Source: Allacma fusca
Lineage: Eukaryota; Arthropoda; Collembola; Symphypleona; Sminthuridae
DNA: 64,000 nt
Reading direction: 5' to 3'
Assembly (NCBI GenBank): GCA_947179485.1
Contig: OX359250.1
Span: 2,935,661-2,999,660 of the forward strand
The position numbers and the translations under genes were made by a program. Positions 31,157 to 43,535 of this stretch are shown in pieces; position 1 is the stretch's first letter; each line of letters opens with the position of its first letter. The notes below the pieces were generated by a model. It did no database searches. It had not been told where the DNA came from and was given only the letters and a program-made list of their open reading frames with translations.

Positions 31157-33769
31157 GTTTTAAAATCTAAAAATACCTAAAAAGGGATTAGTCAATTAAT
31201 TAGCTGAAATGCCGTAAATCATTGTAGCATATAAAGCCAAAATCATATCATATTTTCTTGATTTCGAAAATTAACAATAAGCGAAGGAATTATTTCCCAA
31301 TAAGTCTTAGACTTGTTGGTATCAATTTTTGTGGCTTATTGATGCCACATTTTTGAAAATTACGTACATGCAATAGCCGTTTATTTTCAAACGCATTTGC
31401 AATGTTTCTGAGTACTGTTGGGGGAACAAGTGCAGTTTACCAGCTATTTTATCTATTTTCATGGAAAAAAAGAGTAGATAAAGGGCTTAAAAGATTTTTG
31501 TTTAGACGCAGGTGGTGTCAAATGTAACTTGCTAATTTATCTGAGCTAAATACAGTTACGGTACACGGACTCTTTCCTAACGTCCTAACCCTAACACATC
31601 ACGAAGCAAGTTTCCTCATGTAAACGCAGTAGTCTTTGTGAATATCTACACCAGCGTTGGCAGGTTGCAACTTGTCATTGAAGCTTCTACAAAGGATACA
31701 CGCGTTTCCATACAGAAAAGGTATAAAGCACTTACAAATGTAAACGTCTACGAGCAAGTATTTTCACTAAAAGTGTAAACACTTATAAATGTAAACATCT
31801 CCGTTTGGTGTTTACACTGTAAGTGTTACAAATGTAAACGTACTTACACCCAATACATCGATGACAATTGTAAACACCATGAAATGTGAACACATCGACG
31901 TGTAAACACTTTTGACTTAAAATGTGTAAGCGACTATCCGCTATCACAGATCTATTACATTCGATGGCAGTTTACATATAGTTCTAATATGCACCCAAAA
32001 TCTTAGATGGGCCCAGATGAGCTGGCATAACTGAGGGTGCTAGGGATCTACTTGTAATGAAATATGTACTACTAGTGACCTCAACCTTCTCTGTGACCTC
32101 TTATATCTCCGAAACTAAAATCATTCTGACAAAAAATTCTTTGCGGTACCTAATCTACTCAGCGACAGCTTACATGTGCACTGTGCACCAAATATCATGG
32201 AAAATATAATACTACTTATAGTTAGCAAACTCGACTTGTTCCAATAACGGCAGTATAGATCCAGTTCCTTACCAAATTACTTCCAGCAATCACGACACTC
32301 GGTTAGCTAACCTAAATAATTAAAAGTATGCTAATGATAGTTTTCATCATAATCAGTGATTAACAGGTAAATTAGAATTGTGTGTAATTAACGGCAGTTT
32401 TTATTTAGGAGAGCTGCTAAAACTAACTGCACCAGAATTGTTTCCGCGGTGGATGCTTATTGAGGGAGGATTCTCATCAACATGTTTGCAGTAATTATTG
32501 AAGGTTACCTACGATCAACCTTGTGTGTGTTTCCAAGTAATCGATAGTCTGGAGGTTCTGAGACATTAGTGTACTACGTTCGCAAATAATTGTGCTTTAA
32601 TTAATTTATGGAAATGTTTGAAAAAGTAAATTGTATTTAGACTGAATTGAGACTCTTACTTTATTTTCAGCACCATCAGCTCACCCAATTTTACTCAAAT
32701 AAATAATTTCCAATAATACATAAAATCGACATTGTATCAGTTGGCTTAGACTACATGAGTGGCACGTAGGGCAGGCTATTTTATTTTATTTCATTCATCT
32801 CGTCTCAATATAGTGAACTGAGCTTAAACATTGGTATTTGAGCTACTACACAGCTGTGGAAAATTGCAAAGCTGAACTTATAGTATTTTTCAAGCACATT
32901 TCAATGATACTATTCTCAGTCTTGAACGGTCTCAAGTTTAGCCGTAATTCAAAATTTTAATGTTCGACAAGTTCCCGTGTGTGAGAAACCACGCAGAGGA
33001 CGTACAGCTGGTCCTTTTTATACCTCATGGTCGTGGGTACTTCTCGATTCCATAGCGATTTTAAGCAAAATAGCAGTACTGCTAAACTAATTGTAAGTGT
33101 AAATTTAAGACTTGGGAATCCTAGCATTGAAATAAGCTGAAAAAATCATCTGTGATCAGGGGCGAAGCGACACAATCTGATGTAACAGCACGAGCTAGGT
33201 ACTGCAATACTCTAAAGCGTTTATATACAGTGTTTCCCATATCCTTTTTCTCTCCTCCCCCCCCCCCCCGAGTTCATATCAGGGACAACCAAAATATGTG
33301 ATTCCCCCATTTCGAAGCAGATTCTTTTTCAGATTTTTTCTTTTTTTTCATTGACGTAGAACAAAAATTGAGGAGTCCTCAGGAACGTAAAGCAATATCG
33401 AGATTTTTTGAGGATTATCGGCGTTCAGAATTTATGGTCACGGAAAATGTCTCTACGTTGAGAATTATGGACATGACACGTAGGACCAGAGATGAAGGTT
33501 GGTGGCTGATGGAGTTTTCAATTCACTTACGATTCACTATACTAAATAAAACTTAAAGCGGAATTTTAGTGCATCATTTTAAGAGGCCTTAGTTAACTTG
33601 TTCCGTAAGTAAATACAAAACAACGCTCAACACTCATATGGCTCGGCTCCGTAGAAATTGATTTAAAAATGTTTACCAATTTTTACAATAGTATATGTCA
33701 ACAAAACTTGAAAGGAGTTCTGTGTTACCGAAAATGTCAACTGCGACACCAGACACACCGGCTACTCGA
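31157..33769. other. Intergenic region downstream of SPG7
   Basis: No recognisable coding gene. It contains the SPG7 3' end (no canonical AATAAA close by; AATAAG near 31276 and 31300), a degenerate GTGTAAACACTT array at 31725-31925, and a short poly-C run near 33258. Confidence 0.5.
31725..31925. repeat. Degenerate GTGTAAACACTT/AAATGTAAACG array
   Basis: Words such as 'gtgtaaacactt', 'aaatgtaaac' and 'gtgtttacac' recur in both orientations across about 200 bp. It resembles the array interiors of the TIR elements elsewhere in the window, but no termini were identified. Confidence 0.5.
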
Positions 33770-34766
33770 AACCAGAGCGGGTGTGGAAAAACTTCCAAAT
33801 GGTCAACGATCCTGACTACAATAAATGGTAAACTAACCCGACGGGGTAAGATGGCCAACAACCAGCCGAAAGTTTTTGCCCAAATACCTGGGCATCGAAA
33901 AAAAAATTTACCCAACTACCAAAATTTTTGGCCAACTACCTGAGTAGCGTGAAAAAGTTTTGCCCAACTACCAAAAGGTTTTGGCCAACTAACTGGGTAC
34001 CGAAAAAAAATTTTGCCCAACTACCAAACATTCTTGGCCAACTACCTGAGTAGCGTGAACATTTTTTGCCCAACTACCAAAAGTTTTTGGCCAACTATCT
34101 GGGTAGCGAAAAAATGTATTGCGCAACTACCAAAAATTTTTGGCCAACTACCTTAGCAGTATAAAAACGCTGGACCAACTCCGACCATTTTTGGCTAACT
34201 ACCTGTGTATCCAAAAAAGGTTTGCCCAACTGTCAAACATTTTTGATCAAATGACAAAAATGTCTGACCAACTAATTACCTGTACTGCATAAAATCATTT
34301 GCCCAACTCCGAACATTTTAGCCAACTACCGGTGTATCGGAAAAAACGTTTGCCCAAAAGTTAAAAAATGTTGGCCAACTGACAAAAAATTTTCGCCAGC
34401 TACCTGTGTAGCCGGAAAATGTTTTGCCCAACTGACAAAAAATTTTGGTAAACTAGCAAAAGTTTTTGGCCAACAACCTGGGTAGCGAAAAATTTTTTGT
34501 CCAACTACCAAAAATTTTTGGCCATCTACCTGGGTAACTAAAAATTTTTGGTCAACTACCTGGGTATCAAAAATATTTTTACCGAACTACCAAAAAGTTT
34601 TGGTCAACTACCTGGATAGCGAAAAAAAGCTTTTGTCAAATAACCCGCCAGTGTTTTTCAAAATGGTCAACTATCCCGCCGTTTAATGTTGCCCAACTAC
34701 TTTGGCCGCTTTTGTCAACGATCCCGGATCGCAGGATCGGGAACTTTTTCCACACCCGAACCAGAG
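33770..34766. mobile_element. Non-autonomous TIR element, family A copy 2, with 8-bp TSD
   Basis: The element is 33778-34758 (981 bp). The left end CGGGTGTGGAAAAA is mirrored at the right (TTTTTCCACACCCG), with further imperfect inverted similarity inward (AACGATCC/GGATCGTT). AACCAGAG repeats exactly at 33770-33777 and 34759-34766. The interior is an array of roughly 25-60 bp units built on 'gcccaactaccaaaa' and 'ttggccaactacctgggtagcgaaaa'. It shares ends and the 'caactacc' vocabulary with 190-694 but has twice the array length. Confidence 0.9.
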
Positions 34767-34850
34767 TAGATCTCCATTGTACCAACATTCTACATTCAGT
34801 GGGAAGGACCAAAAATACAATTTTTGCTTTTAGAGGCGGTTGCTCGTATG

Positions 34851-36452
34851 ATGCTGGGCAGTGCTCGGACTGGGTACGGGTAATACTCGGGTAAATGGGT
34901 ACGGGTACAGGTATGGGTACTACCCGGGTACAGAAGTTGCGTACTCGCAAGTACGCGGGTACTACCCGGGTACTCTTGATTTTAGGCAATAAAGTGGGTA
35001 CAGGTACGGGTACGGGTATGGGTACTCACTCAGTGGCAATCGGGTAGTACCCAATGGGTACGGGTATCACTATATAAAATGCCTGTACCCGTGGGTGCTG
35101 TACCCGAGTATTTTTGGGTACTTCAAGGATTCCTGATGGGATGGATTACTATGGCTAACAATAAGACCTACCAATCGTGGAGTTGCTTATTTCTTAGTAT
35201 ACAGATACTTGCGTTAGTGACAGAGCCAAGTGGCTTCGTCTCATGATTACGTGGTAGTTGCAATCTAACGCTTCTAATAATTCATCCAAGGAATCTAATA
35301 AATAAATATAGCGTAGAGTCAGTGAAATCATCTGTTTATCGACTTAAATAGTGAAGCTCATCAACGAAGAATTTCAAGAGGGAAGTTCTTGGGATTCAAT
35401 TTAATTAGCTTCATTGGGAGCGTAACATTATAATTATTTGAAGACGTATTACGGGATAAGGTCGGAATAAATATACATTTATTAGCAGGTCCATTTCTTA
35501 ACGTTACAAGTACCCAGGGTTGCCCATTTGAAAACGCCAAGGCATTTTATGCAGGCAATTTGAGCATTTTCAATTCTGGGTATTTATGACACTGAGTATT
35601 TATTGAGGTGAATATTTATAACATTTTAGAATGAAAAATATCATTCCTTGCACGCAATATTTATATTTCACTCCCTTTGATTAATCTTGATAATTTTGAT
35701 GTTAAAGAACTTGACAGACATCTGAACTTGGCGTTCAAAACTTCCATGGGGTTGCATTTTAGTCCTATTTTGCCTGCATTTTTCGAAAATCTCCGTCTCG
35801 GGCTTCATAAATGTGAGAGACAGTTTAAGAATGTTTGTTTTTGTCGATTAACCGAAAAAAAATTGTTTCTTGTTCTCCAAGTTGAAAAGCAAGTTATGAA
35901 GAGTTTAGTATTAAAGAATCCGTCCCAATTCCAATTAGCGAGAACACATTTCATTTCATTCAGCAAGTTATTATTTTGGGGTAGTAGGATTTGAATTTCG
36001 TCAGTGTTTATTAAAAAAAATCCCAAAATGCCTTACATAATTTTTTTTAAATTCAAATAGGATGTCTTTAACGCCTAGGGAAAATTCCCAAAATCCCGGA
36101 CACTTTTAATGGAGGTCAAAAAATTGAAAACTTAAAATTTTTCAGCTGGGCAGGCTAATGTCGTCGGGGATTTTAAATCGGCCAAACTTCCAGTACCCGA
36201 GTAATACCCGGGTACACACAATAGATACTCGGGTACGGGTACAGGTTTTGGGTACATTACGGGTACGGGTAAATTGTGGGTACAGGTACTACATTGTATT
36301 TTCAGGTACGGGTACGGGTACTGAAATAATTTACCCGGGTACTCGGGTATGGGTACGGGTATAGGTACAGCATTTTGTAGTACCCGATATTCGGGTACGG
36401 GTATGGGTACGGGTACACGGTTTCTATACCCAGTCCGAGCACTGATGCTGGG
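34851..36452. mobile_element. hAT-like element with GGGTAC arrays at both ends and 8-bp TSD
   Basis: The element is 34859-36444 (1586 bp). Its terminus CAGTGCTCGGACTGGGTA is mirrored at the right over the full 18 bp. ATGCTGGG repeats exactly at 34851-34858 and 36445-36452. Both subterminal zones (about 34870-35120 and 36190-36430) consist almost only of GGGTAC/GGGTAT/CGGGTA hexamers in both orientations; the middle is unique AT-rich sequence. That middle includes a CAGGGTTGCCCA terminus at 35515, possibly a nested GGCATTTT-type element. No transposase is recognisable. Confidence 0.9.
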
Positions 36453-36539
36453 TGAAACCTGGTGTGTTAGAAACGAAGTAGAAGTATGTTCTCGTACACA
36501 CCTCACAAATATAAATTTTTCTCCAATAAAATTTAAGTA

Positions 36540-36950
36540 TTTTGGTGTCGTACAAATCAGGTTTCTTGTACTTGAAAGTTCAAGTTCATGGTCAAGTTCG
36601 GGTCATGGTCATGTCAAGTTAACGTTGGACCCGAAACGCGCGTATAAAATCATGGTCAAGTAATCTGAGAATTACTTGAAAACCCGAACTTGTTTCATTC
36701 AAGTATTACTTGAACTGAAAGTGTCAAGTTCGGGTTATCTTGAAATACGTACTTGAGAAGTCGGGGTCAAGTCAAGTTCGTGGTCGGATCTTTATAAATA
36801 CTTGACCCGAGCGCAGCACTCCGACCAATTGTATCTGGTCTGGTTCAAGTGTTAGAACTAGGACCAGGCTATTAAAATTTTGGACTGGACCGGACCAGAA
36901 TTGGATCATTATAAATTATCCGGATCGGACCATTATTGCATTGGCATCCC
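36540..36950. repeat. ACTTGA/CAAGTTCGGG and GGACCAG degenerate arrays
   Basis: 36560-36810 is built of 'tcaagttcgggt', 'acttgaa' and 'catggtcaag' words. 36820-36930 is built of 'ggaccag', 'ggaccgg' and 'ggatc' words. The first resembles 3360-4330. A possible single hAT-like terminus (reverse complement TAGGGATGCCAATG) ends at about 36953. No complete boundaries were found. Confidence 0.45.
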
Positions 36951-37559
36951 TAGCAATTCCTACTAATTCACGATTAAATATTAAAATTACAATTTTGACC
37001 GAGCGTACATATTTGTCTACGTTTTAACGGCCGAATCAGTATATAGGTCAGCCTATCACATATCCTTCCTGTATGGGGACGATCAAATCAATATATAAGC
37101 CTACATTTCAACGGCAAAATAGCTTAACATATATACGTTTCCTAGATAATACATATGTATTTATTATTGTAACCGACAGTTTACATTCTCTGGGCTCATG
37201 GGATCGGAATTAAATATGGTTCGAGTTTAGTCATCTTGACCCAAAGTGCTTAAGAGCAGGAAGGTTTGTGAATTTCGTACATTGCATAGAGTTTACACTC
37301 TACCAAATATTCATAACTTTAAATGTCGGCGAGGTTTCCAGCACAACACAAGACGAGGGTTTAGACATCAAGGAATAGTAAATATAACTATAACGAAGCT
37401 ACCAACCACAAACTCCGTTAACTGTGACTATTAACCTAGGAAATGTGCATGATCACAGAATAACTCGACAATCGCTTTGTCAATTACATGGACGATCTTT
37501 TAATTAAAGCGTTTTCTAATCGTCTTCGTGTGGCAGGTATTAAAATCATTGCTTAGATA

Positions 37560-37912
37560 TCATCTGACAAACTTCAAACCATCACAGGTCCCACAAAATC
37601 GGGTCAAGCCATTCCACATGTGTGAGATGAAGGTACTTACAAGCAATCCGATGTATGTGGTGTAACGGTACAAGTCATCACACAAATAAATCTTCAAATC
37701 ATCTCACATCCCACAGAATTCTTTAAGTGATACCATATCCGACATGCCTATACAAGTCAACCCACATCCTACCTGTCAAGCTTCAAGCCATCCCACCTCC
37801 CAGGTGATCTAATACAAGTCATTCCCCATCCTACATGTCAATCTTCAAGCCAACCCACATGACCCAAATCAAGTCATCCCGAAGCCTGCATGCCAACCTT
37901 CAAGTCATCACT
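37560..37912. repeat. Degenerate CTTCAAGTCATCCCACATCC array
   Basis: Variants of 'cttcaa(g)ccatcccacatcc' and 'tacaagtcat' recur at irregular spacing for about 350 bp. No termini or coding capacity were found. It stops about 50 bp before the next TIR element. Confidence 0.55.
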
Positions 37913-37961
37913 ATGGCGTCCAGGTGTCCCTCTTTCATCAGCACTGTTCTGATATGGTGTA

Positions 37962-38762
37962 CCCGTACCAGGGTGCCCAGATTATTTGATTTTCAATTCA
38001 GGACTTCTAATTAAGTTTGAAAAAAAATCAGATACGCTTGAATTCAATTTAACTACTTGTATTTGACTTGCATATGCCGAAGAAAACTTGTTGAATCTAG
38101 TTTCAAAATTTAGAATGAGTTCCTCCGTGACATATAACACTGTTACCCTGATTCTTATCTAACAAAGTATCTTCAACCACGTAGAAAACATTTCAGTTTT
38201 TATTTCTTGAATCTGACTCGAAAGTTAACATTCTTGAGATAATATTTTCATTCAACTTCTGAAAGATTAAAATTATTTTTTTAAATAAATTTAAAACAAG
38301 TTATAATTTTTTTTTATTCTGGTAGGTACAATAATTGTCGAAATTTTGCTCGGTAGTACAGAATTAATTTCGCCGAATAATTGAGTAATTTAAAATTCGA
38401 TCAAAATTTGGGATGTGTAGGATAATAATGACAACAAAGGCAAAATAATAAGAAAATTTGAAAATTTAGATTTTTTACATTTGATTAGCGTGACTGCGCT
38501 GTTATTATTTAGCTGTTTATTTCGAATATAGAATAATAATATTCGAATAATTTTTATGCATCAAATCCGGTATGGGTAAGATATTGACCTCGGAGGTCAC
38601 AGCTGGATCATTGTTTTTAGGCATTTTTAGGTCTTTTTTTACCCCAAAATGTTACAAAGTGATATTTTTCTCAGCTAGTTTTAAATCAGGAGTAAATTCA
38701 AGCTCATCAGGTCACCAGGTGACCTAATGTCAAATCAGGACTTCTGGGCACCCTGCCCGTAC
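37962..38762. mobile_element. hAT-like non-autonomous element with CAGGGTGCCCAGA ends
   Basis: The element is 37969-38755 (787 bp). CAGGGTGCCCAGA at the left is mirrored by TCTGGGCACCCTG at the right. CCCGTAC repeats at 37962-37968 and 38756-38762 (7 bp; an eighth base may have been lost on one side). The interior is AT-rich and non-coding. Confidence 0.75.
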
Positions 38763-40252
38763 CTGATGTGATGATCCGGCATTTTGTCCGGCTTTCACGG
38801 GAACCTTAAGATGCCCACGAAAGACTCACGCTAAATCCCGCACTTAAGGTGGAATCTGTTGTAGCAAAATGTTTCTATTTTAAAAGTACCCAGGATGCTG
38901 TTGATGTGCAGTGCAAACCACTTCAATTGTTTCATTTTTAGAAATTTTGACAAATTCAAAAAGCGCTACTTACGTTTCAAATTTGGTTTGCACTATTCCC
39001 TGGCCTCGTGAATGATCAAATCACCGTTTCAAATTCAATTTTCGAAATTTCGAAAAAAATGAAGACATCATACAAACTGGGATTACAATTTAAAATGCAT
39101 TTCAGTATGCTTATATGCAAACCAGTTTAAAATTTTCAGTTTCTGAGAACTTCGGAATAGTTTCGGAAAGAAATTCGGTCATAAAAGCAAATTGAGCTAC
39201 CACAACGAGATACGGAAATAATTTACCTTTATACTCATGTAAATCGCACGCGACGCCTATCGCTTCGCTCATAGAACTGTCGGTCAATCGATTGCAATTT
39301 ACTATTTTTTAACTATGAGGACGTCACATGAGGGGTTGGGTCCATCATATAATTAACTGATGACAGCTTGTGACAGTCGTATGCATGAGTGGTGAAAACC
39401 ATTCTAATGTAGTGACATCCCCGTAGTTTGTTGGTTCAGTCGCATAGCACATGACTCAGAATTACCTGTGTAGTGCTGGTAGATTATAAACATGAACGTA
39501 CGATACAGAGAAAGGGCTAATGGTTTAATCAGCTAGCGTTAAAATATTTTAGACAATGATGCTGATTATGAGATGAATAAACAGCCATTGTTTTCGCCAA
39601 TTATAAATACTTGTGAAACGAACGGTTTGTGAGCTTCTGTATTAATTATGCTGGGGAGGATTCTTTCTAGAATAATCATCCTTTACGGTCAGTCTTGGTT
39701 TAATGATGGGGGCTGTGAGCACTTCACTTGGCCGGTGACGGATTGACTCCGGAGTCTGTACGAAAAGAGTTAACTTCTTTCTTAAATAATACCTTTAATT
39801 AGCTCTTCTCTTAAATATTCATTTTCTGTTAATGAGAATTTTATTCGGATATTTTACTCAAGTCGCTTTTCGTCTTCCCTATCTCACCACCTTCTTCGAT
39901 GCTTACGCCCACGCTCCGGGTTTCGACTGATTGTCGTTCGCTATCGCAGTCCTCGCCGTTCTAACGGACTATTATTTCTTATCAACATTACTATTTCTGT
40001 TGTTACCCATTCTTTCCTACACATACTTCCTTGTTTACTTTACATTCGCCCCAAAGTTGATTAAATTTTGTCTGCAAAATTTCCAATTAAGTTAGGATTG
40101 CCGTATTATGAACACTTCTTTCCAGTTTAAAATTTAACATCTCGCTCCGTAGAGACTATCGTACAATTTGAATTTGAATTTATTAGGAATCTTATCGGGC
40201 ATTACCCATATCATCCTTTGCAGTTATACATACAAATGCAGTACAAACTAAC
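38763..40252. other. AT-rich sequence without recognised genes
   Basis: Nothing coding was recognised. The right part of this stretch should include the 3' end of the minus-strand LINE, but no poly(A)/poly(T) tail or terminal repeat fixes its boundary. Confidence 0.4.
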
Positions 40253-40572
40253 TTACAATAATAATTGTAGTATATCGTAATAAAGGTTGTCATGAAAGTT
40301 CTTAAGTCTAATACACTTGGCAATAAAATTGATCATATCACATATTACATCAGGAGAGTAAGATTTTAGTAATAACAAAACGGTGTGCAGGTTACAATTA
40401 GAGGGATTGTATTTGCTAACAGAGTTTTTAGGAGCTAAATTGCGGGCATCTTCCAATTAAATGAATTATATCAGCAGGTTCATGCAGATTGCAACTTTTA
40501 CATTCTTCAGGGGAAGTAAATACATGTTTACATCGTCTTCCGTATATTCGTCGCGTGTCTGGTCTAAGATTA
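40253..40572 (-). pseudogene. LINE ORF2 C-terminal segment, separated from its RT
   Basis: On the minus strand a Cys/His segment (RRCKHVF, ECKSCNLHEPAD, HLIGRCP) looks like the zinc-knuckle tail of an APE-type LINE ORF2. It is followed in another frame by about 65 residues ending at 40253. It directly continues the RT fragment that stops at 48219 once the 40573-48210 insertion is discounted. At least one frameshift, near 40450, separates the two halves. Confidence 0.6.
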
Positions 40573-40596
40573 GCCATAGCTAGGGTTCCCAGTTTT

Positions 40597-40870
40597 TTAA
40601 AACGTCATTCCGGGACAAAATAATTTTTTTTTAAATTTAATATATACATGATTTCTAATTGTATTTTCAGCCTTTGTAGCATCTAATAACGTTTTCTTGT
40701 TTTCCGGTTTGTTCAAAAAAGAGTAACATTCACAACATGAAAGGGGAACATTAATCCTTACTTGAAGCTCTGCCTTCACAAGTTCCGTTGACATTAAGTT
40801 TCTTGAAAACCCTTTATGCAAAAGTGTTGGTAACAGAAATTGACACCACGAACGATATAAGCTTGAATAT
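40597..40870 (-). pseudogene. hAT transposase C-terminal remnant
   Basis: The minus-strand frame contains LLHKGFSRNLMSTELVKAEL and CYSFLNKPENKKTLLDATKA, which resemble the very end of hAT dimerisation (hATC) domains. It lies just inside the left terminus of the 40581-48210 element, the expected place for the 3' end of a transposase read inward-out. I could not recognise the DDE core or BED finger in the next 1.7 kb, so the gene is truncated or too decayed. The family call rests on resemblance only. Confidence 0.45.
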
Positions 40871-42589
40871 TTCAGGACATTGTTTTTCTTAAAAATTTAA
40901 ATAAACTTTGCACAGACCATCCCAACCAAAAACTCATAACTTTAACGAAGTAAGCAAAATTCGTTGTACAGCTGATCAGAAGTTAATTTAATACCGAGTT
41001 CATCGGCCAGATTTAGGAAGTAAGCCATGTATACTGAGAATTCCTATGATTTCTAATTTAGTAGTTCCATTTTTTGAAAATATTATTGTCACTGAAATCA
41101 AATTGTCTGTGTAAATAGATCTCCTAGCTACTTCAAAAAATTCAAAGCTTCCTGTTCAAAGCGCTTGTTGTTCCGGGGGTAAATGTTTCAGAATTCATAA
41201 ATAAAATATCGTGCACAAACTATATGTAAAATTCTGTTAGAAATTGTTTGCTTGATTCATTTGCGTCTTCGTAAAAATCTAGGTGCCCATGAAATATTCC
41301 GTTGACTTTATCAAAGTACTAGACCACACTAGAATGCATTTTGACATTTTCTAAAAATGCATTAATTTGTTTTTTAAGCTTCATTTATTTTCTTGCAAGT
41401 TCAAGATAGTTGAATTAATTTACAAGTAATACAGACAGTTAATTGAATACCGATTATAATTGTTTTGCTTAAAACATACGTTTTCAATAATTTTCCCCAT
41501 ATGTACAATGTTTTTATTTGCAGGACTAACTCATATTCTACTGACGCAGGAATCATTTGTACTGGCTTTTAGAATGATTCAAAAGTTTATTATTTAAATA
41601 TCGTAAAAATCTCTCACCCTTTAGAAGCATCTGCAGAAACGCCAAAAATGCCGACGAATTTAAATTATTTACTAACATTTGCCAAGCTGCAGGCCATAGC
41701 ACGTTTTTTGGAAATTGACTCTGATTTGCTCCCGAATATAACATTTATGGTTGTACATGAATCTGAGAAAATAGCAGTTATGAGTCGGTGTATGCAATTC
41801 AAACTATTACACGATGATAAATTCTTGTAACTTCAATTTTAATACCTTGCAAATCGTCTCCAGATTTTTCGGTTTGAAAAAAATTCGAAACGCTTTTAGT
41901 TTCAGCAGCTGCTATCACTAGTGATATATATCATCTTTACCATGCCGACGTAGCAAATTTTTGGTATTGACATCCTCTTCCCATTTAGAACCTGTAAAAT
42001 TTAGACCTGTTTAAAGATTTCCTCGGTGGATGGTTATTCAAACCAGTTAAAATGAAAAGATTTCAGATTTAATTGTTTAAAAACACATGCAGAATGGGGA
42101 TGTACAACAATGGGCATGTATATTAGAATATTGCGAACTGTTCAACACTGCATTATTTAATTGTTAATTAATTTTGAAGGAACTTTGTGATAAATCAATA
42201 ACACATCAAAACAAAATATTTACTTGAATTTCCTTCACATTCTTCGCTACTTTTACAAGAACTAGAACTAGCCATAACAATTAATGAAGATCGGGCAACC
42301 CAATTTATTGAAGTATACCAACAATACGTTAAAATTTAATTAATACTAATTTATTACTAGTAAGTTACTACTAGTTTAAATATTGTTTACAAAGCTCATG
42401 ATATATTGTTTGCCAGAGCAATCGCAGCTACTGCAATATAAGGAGTGTTAAGCCATTATTGGCTTTAGGAATGATTATGAGCCATACTGTACTATATAAT
42501 AACATTGATGTACATATGTGTCTGATTTCTGTTAATAATGCCCGTGTAATACATTAGGTACTTTTATTTGTTATTTCTCATTGGCTAAA

Positions 42590-43035
42590 ATAATGTCTGG
42601 AATATTTCTGGAGGTGGACACCTTCGTGCTCACCTCCGTATATAAACCCCAGCCACCTCAGTCTCGAGAGACGAGAGAATCCCGAGCCACAGACCAAGAA
42701 AGACCAAGAAACGCGTGTTAGAAGACGAACTATATATCGTTTGTACGCACAATATAACAATAAAACCATACTACGTGAGTAAAACACTATACGTGCATAC
42801 GCACTTATTCCCAAACCGTCGTCTCTCACTTCTCTCACAGCATCGTGGGCTCTTTTCTTGCTACACATTCCCCCAACCTCTATTTTTAACACTTCATTCC
42901 TTCTTCCTTCAAGCTCTCTCCACCTTTTCCTATTTTATTCCTTTTATTCCCTTTCCCTTATTTTTGAGCTCTATTATTCCCAAACATCAATAATACCTTA
43001 ACATGGCGGAAGTGCGGCGTTTCTCTGTACTTTGA
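42590..43035 (+). promoter_or_regulatory. Probable 5' LTR/leader of the gypsy copy
   Basis: A TATA-like GTATATAAAC at 42638-42647 is followed about 120 bp later by AATAAAACC at 42759-42767. This promoter-plus-polyadenylation order resembles an LTR. No matching 3' LTR was found, and the ends are not defined. Confidence 0.35.
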
Positions 43036-43058
43036 ATTTGTTAATTCTAGTATAGACG

Positions 43059-43412
43059 ATGTCTGACCTCTCAGCGAGTTTTCTCACGTGTAACCGTCTT
43101 CCAAAAATTTTTTGTGGCGTCAGCCTCGGCCGGAGGCCCTGCTCAAAATTTCCTGAATCTTCCTCCCTTTTCCCAAATCCCATGTCTCGCGAAATAAAAC
43201 TCATCCGACTGGTCAAATTAGAGTCCCACAGTGAATTCATCCGTTACAAGAACACTAACTATATCGCCATATTACTCCATAACGCTCAACGTGTTGAGCT
43301 CACTCCAGAAGACCAGGCACACGCGCTCCAGAAGTACTCTCATTTGAGCGTAGAACGAGCACTCTACCAATACCGATTCTACAAACTCTTCAAGCTCAAA
43401 TTACCGTATTAA
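43059..43412 (+). pseudogene. Unrecognised ORF in gag position of the gypsy copy
   Basis: A 117-residue open frame precedes the protease-RT frame by 120 bp. Its composition is charged (for example VELTPEDQAHALQKY) but I recognise no capsid or zinc knuckle. Position suggests a leftover of gag; function is not assigned. Confidence 0.3.
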
Positions 43413-43535
43413 ACAAAGCCAAAATTTAAACTTGCCAGGGCAGGCTGCCCTAGGCCTGCCGCAAACCCAATTACGAGCTTTACCAGCTCCAGAATCTCAA
43501 GCCTCCAACCGAAACTAATAATTCCAACCATCTCT

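Noticed and set aside
33250..33270. Poly-C run
   Set aside because: A simple homopolymer with no associated structure.
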